The notes beneath the pieces are model-generated. The model had not been told where the DNA came from. It made no database searches and saw nothing but the letters and a program-made list of their open reading frames with translations. A stretch of 64,000 nt of DNA from Mastigias papua (Eukaryota; Cnidaria; Scyphozoa; Rhizostomeae; Mastigiidae): contig OZ025272.1 in the NCBI GenBank assembly GCA_964019165.1, forward strand, positions 10,011,856 to 10,075,855, read 5' to 3'. A program made the position numbers and the translations under genes. This document shows positions 12,235 to 22,829 of this stretch, piece by piece. Position 1 is the stretch's first letter; each line of letters opens with the position of its first letter.

Positions 12235-12486
12235 TAGTCCCATATACCACTCTGTCGTTGGGGAGTGCCTGATAGAGAGGACACTTATCCTGAGCCGCCG
12301 GCATAGTGAGGTAGGGTGGCCAGTTCCTTTCCTCGTCGCCTTTAACTTCCCCAGTGTTGCCACCAGGCACCCATTAGCTGCTGGGTGGACGGTGAGCGAG
12401 CATGTCAACTATGATCCTAGTGTTTGGCTCAAACCATCGATGTGTTGCTCAGCAGTCCAGCACTCTAACCACTTGGGCACACGCCT
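12235..12486 (-). mobile_element. tRNA-Ser-derived SINE, copy 2
   Basis: On the minus strand the head reads like a tRNA: GCCCAAGTGGTTAGAGTGC (A box), CTGGACTGCTGAGC (anticodon loop with GCT, as in tRNA-Ser), then GATGGTTTGAGCC (B box). A body with GGAAAGGAACTGGCCACCC follows and also occurs, diverged, at 2345-2500. Internal A and B boxes would drive RNA polymerase III. The 3' boundary is not sharp. Confidence 0.7.
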
Positions 12487-12537
12487 ATTCATTAACATAT
12501 AGGTAATGAAAAGCCATCTTGAAAGGGGCATGCCTAG

Positions 12538-12723
12538 TTCAGCATAGCCGCCAAATGTTTGAGAACTCTGATGTCCATTTTCTCCCAACCTAATTGACCA
12601 ATCAGCATATAAAATGGGCATAGCCTTAGCATGTGAGGTCAGAATCCTGCATGATGATTGGTCAATTAGGTTGGGAGAAAATAGACCTGAAGGAGCTCTG
12701 AAACATTTGGCGGCTATGCTGCC
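12538..12723. repeat. Inverted-repeat element (about 65 bp arms)
   Basis: The left arm (from AGCATAGCCGCCAAATG at 12540, through CCTAATTGACCAATCA) and right arm (TGATTGGTCAATTAGG through CATTTGGCGGCTATGCT) are close inverted copies around a spacer of about 55 bp. No protein is encoded, so this is a MITE or foldback element. It lies in intron 1 of the Cys-rich gene. Confidence 0.75.
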
Positions 12724-12877
12724 TAGTTCATGTTTCTCAAGAAAGTTGATTCTCAAGAAAGTTGAATAGACTAATTGAAGGGTCGGTAGATTTCTTTGCG
12801 GTTAAATTGCTTTATAGTTGTACAATGCACTGTTCTATAAAGATTGCTCACTAAACAAACGAAAAGGTATTTTGTAC

Positions 12878-13027
12878 CTGAAGGTTATTTCTGATATGAA
12901 TCCACCTTGGTTTCAGTTTACTGTAACCACCAGCAATGTTGTTATGCTTTATCAAAATTTTTGACTCAATGCAAACAACCACGGCAACCGCAAAATAAAG
13001 AAGCAACTGTATTTTAACTTTCTTCAT
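12878..13027 (-). CDS. Secreted Cys-rich EGF/TNFR-repeat protein, exon 1 (signal peptide)
   Basis: This is the first coding exon of a minus-strand gene with at least seven exons (12878-13027, 10834-10968, 9744-9927, 8793-8948, 6216-6338, 5283-5354, 4686-4760; possibly 1502-1558). The ATG lies directly after an acceptor (TTTTGTTATAG), so a noncoding 5' exon is implied upstream. Residues 1-22 are a classic signal peptide: basic M-K-K-V-K, then a hydrophobic core L-L-L-Y-F-A-V-A-V-V-V-C. The donor GTACAA follows CTT CAG in phase 0. The exons join without stops to about 298 residues: two strand-rich segments, a six-Cys segment, a cbEGF domain, and a TNFR-type repeat. It probably acts as a secreted or cell-surface protein. 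No transmembrane segment was found, so the 3' end is probably outside the window or missed. The family is unknown to me. Confidence 0.7.
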
Positions 13028-13029
13028 CT

Positions 13030-15700
13030 ATAACAAAAGGAGTTCATTAATCTTTAACTATTGGAATGTAGCAGCATCTCGCATCATAACTAGCTATAGA
13101 GGTAACCCATATGGACCAATCAATCGATCTAAAATTCGATGATACGAAAATTCCATCGTTGATTATGAAGCATATAGGAATGCATCACAACCGAAAGAAC
13201 ACAATGTTCCTAATAAATTCGAAATGCTTACCTCACAACTGAAAATTCCTTAATATATCTTGAAATGTTCTTGCAAGCTAGAGCACCTTGGTGAAAACCG
13301 CGTAGCAACATTTAAGCGATAGGATAGAAACATTTAAAGCAGCTCATTTTCATGTCGTGAAGAATTATTAAAATCATGCATAAGTAATACATTTTGTAAC
13401 GTATGATGTAGTACCCGCAAGCAAGCCCTTGCAGAGCAACACGCTCGTCATATGGAAAGGGTGTTGCTCGAAACCTAAAAAGTTATCATGTTGATTGGCT
13501 GGGAACACAAGTCAATAGCCTGCTGCAAACATCGTCACTATTTGCAATTAAGATCTTTTTAACATCATCATAAGCATCATTTGCTCTAAAGCCAAAAAGG
13601 TCTTAGACTCCGTTCACACTGCATCATTGACATACCTCCATAACAAAGTGAATCTCGTATGAATCTGTGAATTAATGTCCCATGACGCCACAGAAAAGAT
13701 AGCCTATTATCTACTCTTTGATGGCGCTATCTCGTTTTGTCGTCAAATAAAACATACTTCAATTAGACGTAATTTCTGCATCAATGCCTATTCCAACGAA
13801 AAGTTCCAAGACCCATAATTTGGTCTTGTAAATGTCCCTTTAAATAGGCACTGAGAATCTCTAGTCACGCTCGGCACGAAATGTTTCAGTGACCACGCCA
13901 CGTACTCTCCAAGAATGTAGGTACTGAACTCTGTTGTTTGACGTTAGGTCAAACTAAACGTACGTTGTTTCTGGCATAGCATTAAGTATCGTATTTCCTC
14001 CCAAAAGTACCCACCCTCCAAAAAGCGCCCCCTACAAGTAATATAAGCGTTAGACGTAAGTCGGAACAAAGCATAATTGGTCAAAGCAGTGACTCAGAAG
14101 CAATAGGATCATTGTCTAGCATCAACTGGTATCAACCGCTCAACAGAAAGAGACAAGAAACCTGAAGTCACCAGAAAGAAGATCCATTAGGCAGTGGATA
14201 CTGAATGCATTGCAAGAAATGTCAAGAGAACTCATAGCACAATCTACGCAGTGTTGCGATGTAAACCTAGAAATAAATGGTATTGAAAAAAGCCAAATCC
14301 ACTGTGCTGCAGCAAGTCAACCATGTGAAAATGCTGCTGAAGCACTGCAATCCGAAACTTTTATTAGAGCTATAGGCATGGTGCTACGTTGCTTAGAAAA
14401 ATGCATATGTATACATAGAAGTAAACTGAGGAAATAAAATAAATTGCATAGCAGCCACATTTTATGGAGATGGCTAAATTTGGTTCACATCTTTTACAAG
14501 CAGGCAGGGCCAGCAGCTGAATTCTTGGAGTGATAGAGGTAAATGACTGGAGTACTCTACTACTACAACCAAACAAGTATTGGAGCACTGTATCAACCAA
14601 ATAAGTATGATTCCAAAGCGTAGATCATCTTTTGTGAATAAAGTTAAATTGTGAAACACATCTTGAGTCATCAAAGTTAGGTGGTCACTTTTTATCCACC
14701 AAACAGCAAATGGGTACCATGTTGCAGCATTGGATAAATAAAGGCATAGTGGAAAGGAGTTCTACTAAGTACTCCCAAATATAGTCATCATACAAAGGAT
14801 TGGGTTTAAACTGTCACAAAGGAATGGTTTTGAAGGTCTTTTGTAATCCATCAAATACTGCCAGGTAAGTTGAAATGGATAAAGCCACACAAGTAATCTT
14901 CCTACTTGTATGCGTACACTCCAGCTAATGGTCTTGGAGTGCCCTTCCAGTTGGGACACAAATCTTAGCTATCCAAAAAGACATCAAGCTCTAAGGAAGC
15001 CAAATATTTAATAAACACACTATCACTATAGGTTTGTAGGATTAAAAACTAAATATTCCATTAGTCTTTAATTACCCACTGAGCACCTTATATATTTGTT
15101 CTACCTGGAAATGAGATGCAGCAGATAACACAATAATCTGGAACTTGGTCCAACAAATCTTCTTGACAATTCCTCAATATATTTCCGCTTAACATTCATT
15201 GAAAGTGCAATAAGCACTCTACTTCTCCAGTTTGATAAAAAGATTTTTAATCTCTGGCATACCACACCTTGCTTTATGAATAACATGTAAAAAAACCAGA
15301 AGAGATACCCTTTCCACTTTAGACCTTTACCTATACATCTCCAAGCTTGCATTGATTTAAGAAAGGAAATAGTAATACTTGTTAAATTGACAAAACAAAG
15401 TCATCAAGGGTAAAATCACCTACAATTAAGGTGTGGAGCAGAAATGCAAACCAAAGTGATAAAGCACTTGGCTTGGCTACTAAGAACTCTTCAAACAAAA
15501 CCAAGTCCTAACATCAGCTTCTCAAGTATCCCATTTGACTGATGAAAATGATACTATGTACTGTTAAATTCAAACATAAACATTTTCATTTTCTTTTTAA
15601 ACAAAAATAGAAAATGCATAATAAATGAGTAGTAAGATTAGATAAGAAGCATACTGTAGTTTACATTATAAGTTGATTCCATCTTCAAAAATGAGCCCTG
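13030..15700. other. Intergenic region between Cys-rich gene and PDP gene
   Basis: The two minus-strand genes are about 2.7 kb apart. No convincing exon or conserved protein is seen. Near 13985-14040 there are CTCCCAAAAGTACCC-type blocks reminiscent of the TACCGTAAA MITE left end, too decayed to delimit. The 5' exon of the Cys-rich gene and the 3' UTR of the PDP gene should lie here. Confidence 0.5.
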
Positions 15701-15705
15701 CTTTA

Positions 15706-16310
15706 CTACTCTTCATTCTTTTCATGGTCAAAGAACATAACTGCAACACTGATGTCATCCCTATACATTCTGACCTCTGGGTAGGGCAAAGTAAGCATTG
15801 AGCTTAAATTCACATGATCATAACCCCCTAGGGCACATCGAATCAAAAATGTTGCTACATTGTCTTTGTCAACATTAGATGCATCCTTTGCACACAAAAC
15901 ATCATCCATATTTGCCACAGACACACCCACAGCTCGATCCATCATAGCATTTGAAGCTCTTCCCTCCATATAACTGCGAACTAATTCAACAGCTTCTTGA
16001 TTACTTAGCATGTCCCATAGGCCATCTGTAGCCATGATAATAAACTTGTCACCTTTTTCTATTCTGTATTGGAATACTTCAGGCTCAGCAGTTAAATATG
16101 GAGGAGTTTTCAAATGTGAAAAGGCCTTGAATTTGGGGTCAATACTACCAACCAACAAATCAAGTTGGCTTGCTTCCAACTTAAAGCGGATGTCTCCAAA
16201 TGCTCGAAGTGGTGCCAACCTCCCAAACAGTCTTCCATACTGAAAGCAACTTCTTGACTCTTCCTTAGGGTGTTCATTCAAAATTCTTTGCACTTCATCT
16301 GGGTTTGAAT
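15706..16310 (-). CDS. Pyruvate dehydrogenase phosphatase-like PP2C, exon 2 (C-terminal)
   Basis: The acceptor TTTCTTTTTGAG has a strong pyrimidine tract. The first two bases complete an Asn codon after exon 1, giving the PP2C motif L-T-L-D-H-T-A-N. The exon encodes residues 366-566, with N-P-D-E-V-Q-R-I-L-N-E-H-P, G-R-L-A-P-L-R-A-F-G-D, L-T-A-E-P-E-V, I-M-A-T-D-G-L-W-D (metal-binding Asp about 461) and M-Y-R-D-D-I-S-V-A-V (Asp about 550). The MYRDDI ending and the EHP/LRAFGD blocks are typical of PDP catalytic subunits rather than other PP2Cs. Intron 1 (16311-18354) holds a decayed hammerhead-bearing repeat. Confidence 0.9.
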
Positions 16311-17902
16311 CTCAAAAAGAAAGAGAAATTTGTCAGACATGCGAAGCCAAAAACTTCTGAACAACATTTAATTCAGTCCTTCATCTATTAATTCAGTCAA
16401 TTCTTCTATGTAAAAGCCAGAAAAATGAAGCTAAATCAGAAATAAACAAACTTGGATGTACTTGGATGCTACCATAAAACATAACATAAGATATCATCTT
16501 TTACAAGGTAATTGCATCACCTAAATAAAAATTACTTGCATTGCATAATGACTAAAACCTATCAAGAACATGAGCAATAGCCTAAATAATGCGAATAATG
16601 TCCTCTAAAGAATAGTTGACATGCATTCAGTATAAATCTGCTTGTAAGCAGATCGATATTAAATGAAGATCAACTTCTTTTGTTTCCTACCACCATTGCC
16701 TCTGACTTCAGTCCTAGATGCAATAAGTGTATTACATATTGCATCAGTCAAGGAAGTGACCATGAACCTAGCCTACTGAGCAATACCTATGGTTGCATGT
16801 TTTATTGTTTCATTGGCATATCCAAGATTCAAGATTTATTTGCTACCATGAAAGCTGCCACTAATTAATTACTAGAAATGCTGCTTAATGCTGTCTCAAA
16901 TATTATAATGTCAAACCAAATTAGGCCCTACAAGCATTCACATTCATTAAATTGTCTGTGAAAGTTTAGACACCCAAACAGAGAATATTAAGGGTCATAT
17001 CAGTTTGGGCGAGAAACAAGAAAGCATGGAAGATCATTAAGACAAAGAGGCCTAGAGAGATGACACAAGAGTGGGGGTTGTATGAAAGAGTGTGCAGTAG
17101 GCCATGAAGAAGATTTATGGATGCAACTCAACATGGCATGGGAAAAGTAGGAGTGGAGGGGGAGTGAATGAATGGAGGTCTTCTGTCCACTGTAGCAACC
17201 CTAAAAAGGTTTAAACAAAAACCATGGAGAAGAAGAGTGGCAAATAAGCTTCAGAACACTCTACCAAATTATGATTTATGCAGCAGAGATTTTTCAAATC
17301 ACTCCTTTGCTTGAAATCAGAAATCCGAATGCAGGGATATCGATTTTCATTTAAAAGTTTTTAAGAAAAATATTATATTGTTGTACATTTTAAGATATCC
17401 TTCTAAGTTTCTTGGAAGTAGGTTCTTCATTGATAACAGTAAGATTGTATTACTGAAGAAGCAAACATGTGGAAATACAATTACTATTATTGTCATTATT
17501 AATATGCAGGTCTTGCCCTGAGCAAATCAAAGGTGCTCTAAAAACCAAGCTCCTTGAATACTTTAGAGGCTCTGTTTTGCACTACTTCTAAGAATTTATA
17601 CCTTCAACTTTTGGTGCTCGACATGTGCCCCATGCATAATTGTATCCCTTTCTAAGCAAGGCCTGACTATGCAAAGCCTCATTCAATTAGGCACAATTAC
17701 ATTCAATAAAATACTATGCAGTAGATCAAAATACTGTCAGTTTTTCCTAATCTCTTTGATAAAAACTTGCTTACAACAGTATTACTGTTTTTGCATATTG
17801 ATAACAGTTAGCATTCATATTTCATAAGCACTGAATGTTGTCAAGTTGGGTTATGACATCACAACTAATAAGTACCAGCATTCTCCCAAACACTTTCATT
17901 TC

Positions 17903-18065
17903 TGAAAAATCTGTTGGTACTACAGAACTTCACTACAGCACAAAAAAGTGGTACCATGTTTTAACCATACTGAAAAGCCTTTTTTCCATCCGACACTTGT
18001 CAGAGTATGAAACGTCGGATAGCGACCGAAAAGTGAAAATTTCATTTCTATGGGAGATAACAGGT
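17903..18065. mobile_element. Hammerhead-bearing inverted-repeat family, copy A (one arm)
   Basis: This begins with CTGTTGGTACTACAGAACTT and continues through CATACTGAAAAG and CAGAGTATGAAACGTCGG, matching the left arm of the copies at 43211 and 49468. The minus strand at 17966-18009 keeps the outer stem I (CATACT with AGTATG) of the hammerhead-like motif. Its CUGANGA box reads CTGACAA and stem II is damaged, so this copy is probably inactive. It sits in the PDP intron. Confidence 0.7.
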
Positions 18066-18354
18066 CAGGTATTCAATTTGAAGAACATGCAACCGTCAGA
18101 GCTCAAAATGTGAATCCTTAAACCAGGTTTCTCTTGCCAAGTCATTAATCTGGTGGCAGAAACTTGGCACCAACCCAGAAGGTAATCTCACCCTTCTTTT
18201 CTGAGCAAAGGCTATACCTTTTCACATATGCATAGCTAGCAGTAACTGATATAACTACAAAAATATTTAAGGAAGATAGTTTATGCACTCTGCATCTTAA
18301 AATAGCAAAGGTACCCTATTGCTAACAGATAATTTCAATTTATTTTTCACTTAC

Positions 18355-19450
18355 TTGCAGTATGATCTAATGTCAACTGGATAGCACTCCATGTCCCATC
18401 ATGGTAAGTTCCCATAACAGCCCTGCAGTCACCACAATTAGCTATTTGCAACTCTGACCCACTGATAAGAGCAACCAAGGCACAACAGCCGGATGATGTT
18501 AATCCAATATCCTTAGGCCCCAAGCTCCCATCCTTTGATCTATTGATTAAATCATTTGCCATATCTAAGTCAAGTCTCAGAAATGCTTCTTTAATTGAGT
18601 CAGATCTTTCCCTAACTTGTAAAGCTTCCTCACTGCCTACAAGCATAGAAGGGCCAAGCAATTGTCTAACATAAGTTGAAAATGTTCCTGGGTCTGTTTG
18701 AGTTGGATTACTTTCCACAATATCCCTAGCATAATCAATGAGATAATTTTGTAGAAATGAATCCATCACAGACTGAGCATTATTGGTCAAAGACTCAACA
18801 AGCTCCTCAGCATGGAGACTTTCATCAATACCTGATGCAACTTTTGTATCAAGGAGTGATACACTCACATAGAGTGGAAGGTACCTTTTGATATATTCAC
18901 CAAATGTACTACCACCATGACCATCTAAAAGCCCTACAATAAGTGAATTGTCACTAAGATTCCTATAGGCAAATGTCTGATCCTCCATTGGCCTATTTGA
19001 AGCAAGTTCATTAAAATCAATTCTAGCTGTTAAATTAGATTCAAAGAATGTAGTATGCTCCCTTTTCCTTAGCAAATTATCTATCTCATCTGTATTTAAC
19101 ATGGGATGATTCTGATCTGTCATGAATCGTCTTTTACATCTTCCTTTTCCTTCTTGCTTCCTTTTACTTCGTGTCAAAATGGTGTTTGCCATTAGTCCAA
19201 AATTTCCGCCATTGCTATGAAAACTATAAGAGTGTGGGCTGATGATCTTATTTGCTTGCAATGATAGGCTCCTATAGATCTTTGAAAAGTCATCTTGACA
19301 TCCCTCCGCTAATTTCGTAAGCTTTTTAGCAAGCGACCATCTGTTCGAGTTGAGAGACCTCTTCGCAGAACAGTAAATCTTCCAGTTGGCAGTAGGTCCC
19401 CAAACCCAATCTTTAGCTGGCATTCTCAGCTTAAAAATAGACTTTTTCAT
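18355..19450 (-). CDS. Pyruvate dehydrogenase phosphatase-like PP2C, exon 1
   Basis: PDP dephosphorylates and reactivates the E1 subunit of the mitochondrial pyruvate dehydrogenase complex. Exon 1 encodes residues 1-365 and ends with donor GCAA|GTAAGT in phase 1; with exon 2 the protein has 566 residues. Visible PP2C motifs are N-R-P-M-E-D-Q (E156-D157), V-G-L-L-D-G-H-G-G (D176-G180), T-S-S-G-C-C-A-L-V and A-N-C-G-D-C-R-A-V-M-G. The first 100 or so residues are basic, poor in acidic residues at the start, and include W-V-W-G-P-T and K-R-K-Q-E-G-K. This fits a mitochondrial presequence, although cleavage cannot be placed. I chose the ATG at 19450; a short upstream ORF precedes it. The residues after DGHGG (a long insert with L-L-G-P-S-M) are longer than in generic PP2Cs, as in PDP1/PDP2. 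The PDP assignment is strong; paralogue identity is not determined. Confidence 0.9.
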
Positions 19451-19470
19451 CCTCTTCAAAATAGGATCTT

Positions 19471-19497
19471 CTAAACCATTAAAGCTGGTCCTTTCAT
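19471..19497 (-). promoter_or_regulatory. Upstream ORF in the PDP leader
   Basis: An ATG at 19497 opens an eight-codon frame (M-K-G-P-A-L-M-V) that stops at 19471, 20 bp before the chosen PDP start. An acceptor-like TGTTTTGCAG lies just upstream, so the short frame would be in the spliced leader. A role in translational control is inference. Confidence 0.35.
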
Positions 19498-19509
19498 ACT
19501 AGCCCTGCA

Positions 19510-20490
19510 AAACACATTCCACTGAATCATTATAACCTGGCCCCAAGGCAGTGGCTAGGCCGGTGCCACTATGGATGGCTTCACTGTAGAATGCATCTTC
19601 TGTACCATACAGTTTAAAGATTTATAGAATGAAGCACTAATGTTCCAATACAGAACACGGTGGTAATCACGCCGTTCAGAATATGAACACCAGTGTTGAT
19701 TTTAAGAGTGCAGGTAGCTTTCGGGACAAGGCTGCATTCAATGTTAGTGATCAATTATGAATCACATCAATTCACTGATACTGATCAATTCTACTGCTAG
19801 CCTCGATTTGAGGGGGTGTGATGGGCCAATCAGAACGATAACACTTGAGAATTTGATCCAATCATTGATCCAACCTACACTCCAGAGCAGCCATTTATCT
19901 TTGAGCAGTCAGTATTTTAAAAAATTGCGGGAGCCAGATAGCAAAGCTGAGTGTTACTTCGAGAGAACTACTGTATGAAGGAGTTACATAAAAGTTTTTT
20001 CCGGTGTTTGCATTACGAAGAATATATGGACAGATCGCCTAAACAATGTGGTTCAAAGAGCAATTGATTATTTGCCGTGAAACAACACAGCCACGAAATA
20101 TAGACCGTGTCTATCAATTCAAGGTCATGAATAGGCTGGTATCAGTAGTAAGTTACATTGCTTACTATCGCAATGTGGCTGTTTCTCTTTGGAACTTTAG
20201 CCCAAGGACGGAAATCGGTGAAGCCCTTGACCACGTTTACGCAAAGGTGAGCTCTTACATCTTCTCAATTTTCCACAGAGCAGTGCACTAAGCAGTCAAA
20301 AGGGGCGTTCTTTGCTTGATTAGTCTAACTAGTACGTACAGAGCTCTTCCTTCACGAATCGTGACGCAGGGGCTCAAGACGGCTCACAAAAACTCTCGTG
20401 TCTCCTCATTTCTATATTGCAATAGATTGCATCTGAATTGTACCGTCTTCTTGTATTGTTAGTCTAATTTTTCTTCATTCTAGTCTGATG
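19510..20490. other. Upstream region of PDP; nothing identified
   Basis: The PDP leader or promoter should lie here. Short open frames (for example 19757-19978 and 20046-20291, plus) do not resemble known families and lack supporting splice structure. The right end grades into the decayed RT remnant at 20495. Confidence 0.4.
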
Positions 20491-20494
20491 CTGA

Positions 20495-20756
20495 CTAGAT
20501 TCGGAGTACCACAAGGATCAATACTAGGTCGTGTTTTGCTTAATAGAACAGCCTTGGTTTCAATACGCTTATGTTACAACATTTGTTGTAGAAGGCAGGG
20601 CCAAAAATTTTTGCTCGCTTGAAAATGCCATGAATAATGATCTAGTGAAGCTAAGTTCATGGTCAGAATCTGCTACTCTTGCCTTAAATCCAAGTTTTAT
20701 CGATTTAACCCCGATCCTTCCTAATTCCACCGCTTTCAATTTGGGCAATTGATAGC
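20495..20756 (+). pseudogene. Decayed non-LTR reverse transcriptase remnant
   Basis: R-F-G-V-P-Q-G-S-I-L-G (from about 20498) is the RT motif before the catalytic box. A frameshift follows. Then Y-A-Y-V-T-T-F-V-V-E-G-R (about 20564) stands where YADD-TTF would be, with both catalytic Asp residues lost, and L-E-N-A-M-N-N-D-L-V-K-L-S-S-W continues the family pattern. The fragment is unrelated in frame to the one at 21044-21465 on the other strand. Confidence 0.7.
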
Positions 20757-21043
20757 CTTTCGTGCGCCGTTCGGTTCAGGCCAGTCCAAGAGGTACTAAC
20801 GCATGAATGTTGATTTTTGAGAATAAATGTATATATAAATGTTGGATAAATATGAATAAAAGCGGATATAAATGTATGTAAAGTTACTTAATGTTTGTAA
20901 TGTCCTTCCCTTTTTTGTTATCTTTCAGTTCTTCTCTCTTCCATCAATCTATCTCTCTCCTCCATCAATCTATCGTTCATTCCTTTCTGCGAGCACGCTG
21001 TAATATGATCTCTACACGAGATCTATTGAACAAAACTAAACAA

Positions 21044-21465
21044 TAGTCTTCTTCTTCTTCTTAATAGCTTTTCCGTCTTCTTCAGGACATTAGCCTTGCC
21101 ACTGTTTTCTTCCATTCCTTTCGCTCATAATCGTTTTCAGTTAATTCATCTACTGTTTTGTTTATTGCCTTCAGATCTTTATTTATTTGTTTTATCCACG
21201 TATGTTTTGGTCTTCCTCGGTTACCTTTCGCTTTTTTCAAATGTTCTTTGAAAGCTAGTTTTGCTGGTGTTCCTTCTGGTAGCCTTAGCATGTGCCCAAG
21301 CCAGTTTAATCGGCGTTTCTTTATTTCGGTTGTGATGGGTATTTGATGTGATCTTTTATATATTTCTTCATTTCTTATTTTATCCGTTAATTTGATGTTT
21401 AGCATTCTACGTAGCAGTTTTCTTTGGAAGATATCGATAGTTTCTTCCAATAGTACGTTAACCAA
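21044..21465 (-). pseudogene. Non-LTR retrotransposon C-terminal fragment
   Basis: The minus strand has an open frame of 127 codons (21082-21465) containing R-R-L-N-W-L-G-H-M-L-R-L-P, then G-N-R-G-R-P-K-H-T-W-I-K-Q-I, and ends near W-K-K-T-V-A-R. This is the conserved C-terminal end of many endonuclease/RT polyproteins. The sequence after the stop ends in a GAAGAAGAAGAAG-type tail near 21044-21062. The copy is 5'-truncated, with no RT catalytic region. Confidence 0.85.
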
Positions 21466-21857
21466 AAATATTCATAATTTGCAACACCAAGGAAGACGAT
21501 GGTCATGGTCCATAACACAAAGCAACTATTGTGTCATTACAACCTTGATGAATTTAGCTGATATTTTACCAAAAGCCGAATTCTCATCAAAATCCAAGTA
21601 ATAGTTCTTTACCGAAGCAAGGAAGAAGCTGCTAGTTTGAATCCCAAAAAAGAAGAGCTTTGACTTTTGATTATAATTTACTTATTCAATGAAATCTAAA
21701 ACTATATTAACCCATACTTTTCAGATTTGATAGAACATTGTTCCTTAATTTTTGTATCTTTCCTTAGAAAGATAGTATCATGTTAGAAATTTTAATCATG
21801 TAAAAGTAATTATAGCGGCCAGGTAAAGAGCCACTCTGTGAATATAGTGGTCCTGCT

Positions 21858-21900
21858 TCATCATCATCATCATTATTATTATTACTATTATTATTTTTTA
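21858..21900. repeat. (CAT)n/(ATT)n trinucleotide repeat
   Basis: CATCATCATCATCATTATT and further ATT units make a short imperfect trinucleotide array. Confidence 0.85.
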
Positions 21901-22104
21901 CTATTAATTCCGTTTATTTAGCCTTTCTCTAATATATTTTAGCTAAATGCTTAAAATTGTTGATGAGCTGTATGCATAAAATTCAAAAACATTAAAACTG
22001 AGCTGAAGCTATGGAAATGCACAAAAAGGTAATTTACTGCATTAGTCCTGGTGGCTAAGAAGTTATGATTCTCAAGTTAGAAAATGAATTCAAATTGTAT
22101 GAAA

Positions 22105-22507
22105 AAGAGGGACACTCTTTGAGCATACTGAAAAGCTTTTTCGTCAAGCATTCGTCTTCGTCAGATTATGAATCCTCGGATAACGACCGAACAGTGACTG
22201 TGAAATAAATGGCCAGATGCTGATCTCAAACACGGTCTTACGTAAACAAAAACAGCTCATTTACTCCCTTGGACTCTTCAGTTAAACAATGGTGAATAGG
22301 TGCCCATTGGCCAACTGTACGTAGTAGTCGTCATATCATGTCACCTGAATCTATCCGCATCTGGCTATACATTTCGGTTCACCATTCGGTCGTTTTCCGA
22401 CGTTTCATACTCTGACGAGTGTCGGACGAAAAAATTTTCAGTATGCCAATATACAGTATATGTCTCGCTTTTTCGTGTAATAGCAAAGTTCTGTAGTACC
22501 AACAGAC
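22105..22507. mobile_element. Hammerhead-bearing inverted-repeat family, copy B (two arms)
   Basis: The left arm (from about 22105, with AGCATACTGAAAAGC) and right arm (ending GTAGTACCAACAGAC at about 22507) are inverted relatives. The right arm is the reverse complement of the left arms at 43211 and 49468. The interior holds CATATCATGTCACCTG and ATCCGCATCTGGCTATA blocks shared with the other copies. Each arm carries a hammerhead-like motif: minus strand 22124-22170 (core CTGACGA and GAAA kept, stem II altered) and plus strand 22406-22445 (best preserved). No open reading frame of note lies inside. Confidence 0.8.
22406..22445 (+). ncRNA. Hammerhead-ribozyme-like motif (well preserved)
   Basis: In order: CATACT (22406-22411) pairs with AGTATG (22440-22445) as a 6 bp stem I. 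CTGACGA (22412-22418) matches CUGANGA. GTGTCGGAC (22419-22427) is a weak stem II (GU with AC). GAA (22428-22430) is followed by AAAA and TTTT (22431-22438) as a loopless 4 bp stem III. C22439 is the expected cleavage nucleotide in a UUC site. This is type I topology. Loopless short stem III hammerheads are known from Penelope-like elements and retrozymes, where dimer folds are thought to help. Activity is unproven. Confidence 0.65.
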
Positions 22508-22522
22508 AATTCTAACAGTGTA

Positions 22523-22828
22523 TACCGTAAATCCTTGAATTATCTCCCCTTCGAATTAGCCTCCATGCTAGAACTTCAAATTGTTAATAAGCCCCCCCCT
22601 TGAGCCCCCACCCTAGGTGATGATGAAGACTGTAATAAAGACTAATGCTTAAATATAGACTGCTCTTGTAATAGTATGGAGAAAAGGAGCTTTTGGAATG
22701 AGCTTTTTATACGAAATTTGTCAAATAATTTCATAAACCCCCTCGAACAAGCCCCCTCGAATAAGCCCCCACCCAAAAAGCATAAAAAATAAATAAGCCC
22801 CAGGGGGCTAATTCGAGGACTTACGGTA
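22523..22828. mobile_element. MITE with TACCGTAA terminal repeats
   Basis: The left end TACCGTAAATCCTTGAATTA and right end TAATTCGAGG-ACTTACGGTA (as its inverse) form about 25 bp of imperfect terminal inverted repeat. The interior is C-rich, with repeated AATAAGCCCC. It starts 15 bp after the hammerhead-bearing element ends. A TA flank on both sides would fit a TA target duplication, but it overlaps the terminus and cannot be separated. Confidence 0.8.
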
Positions 22829-22829
22829 T

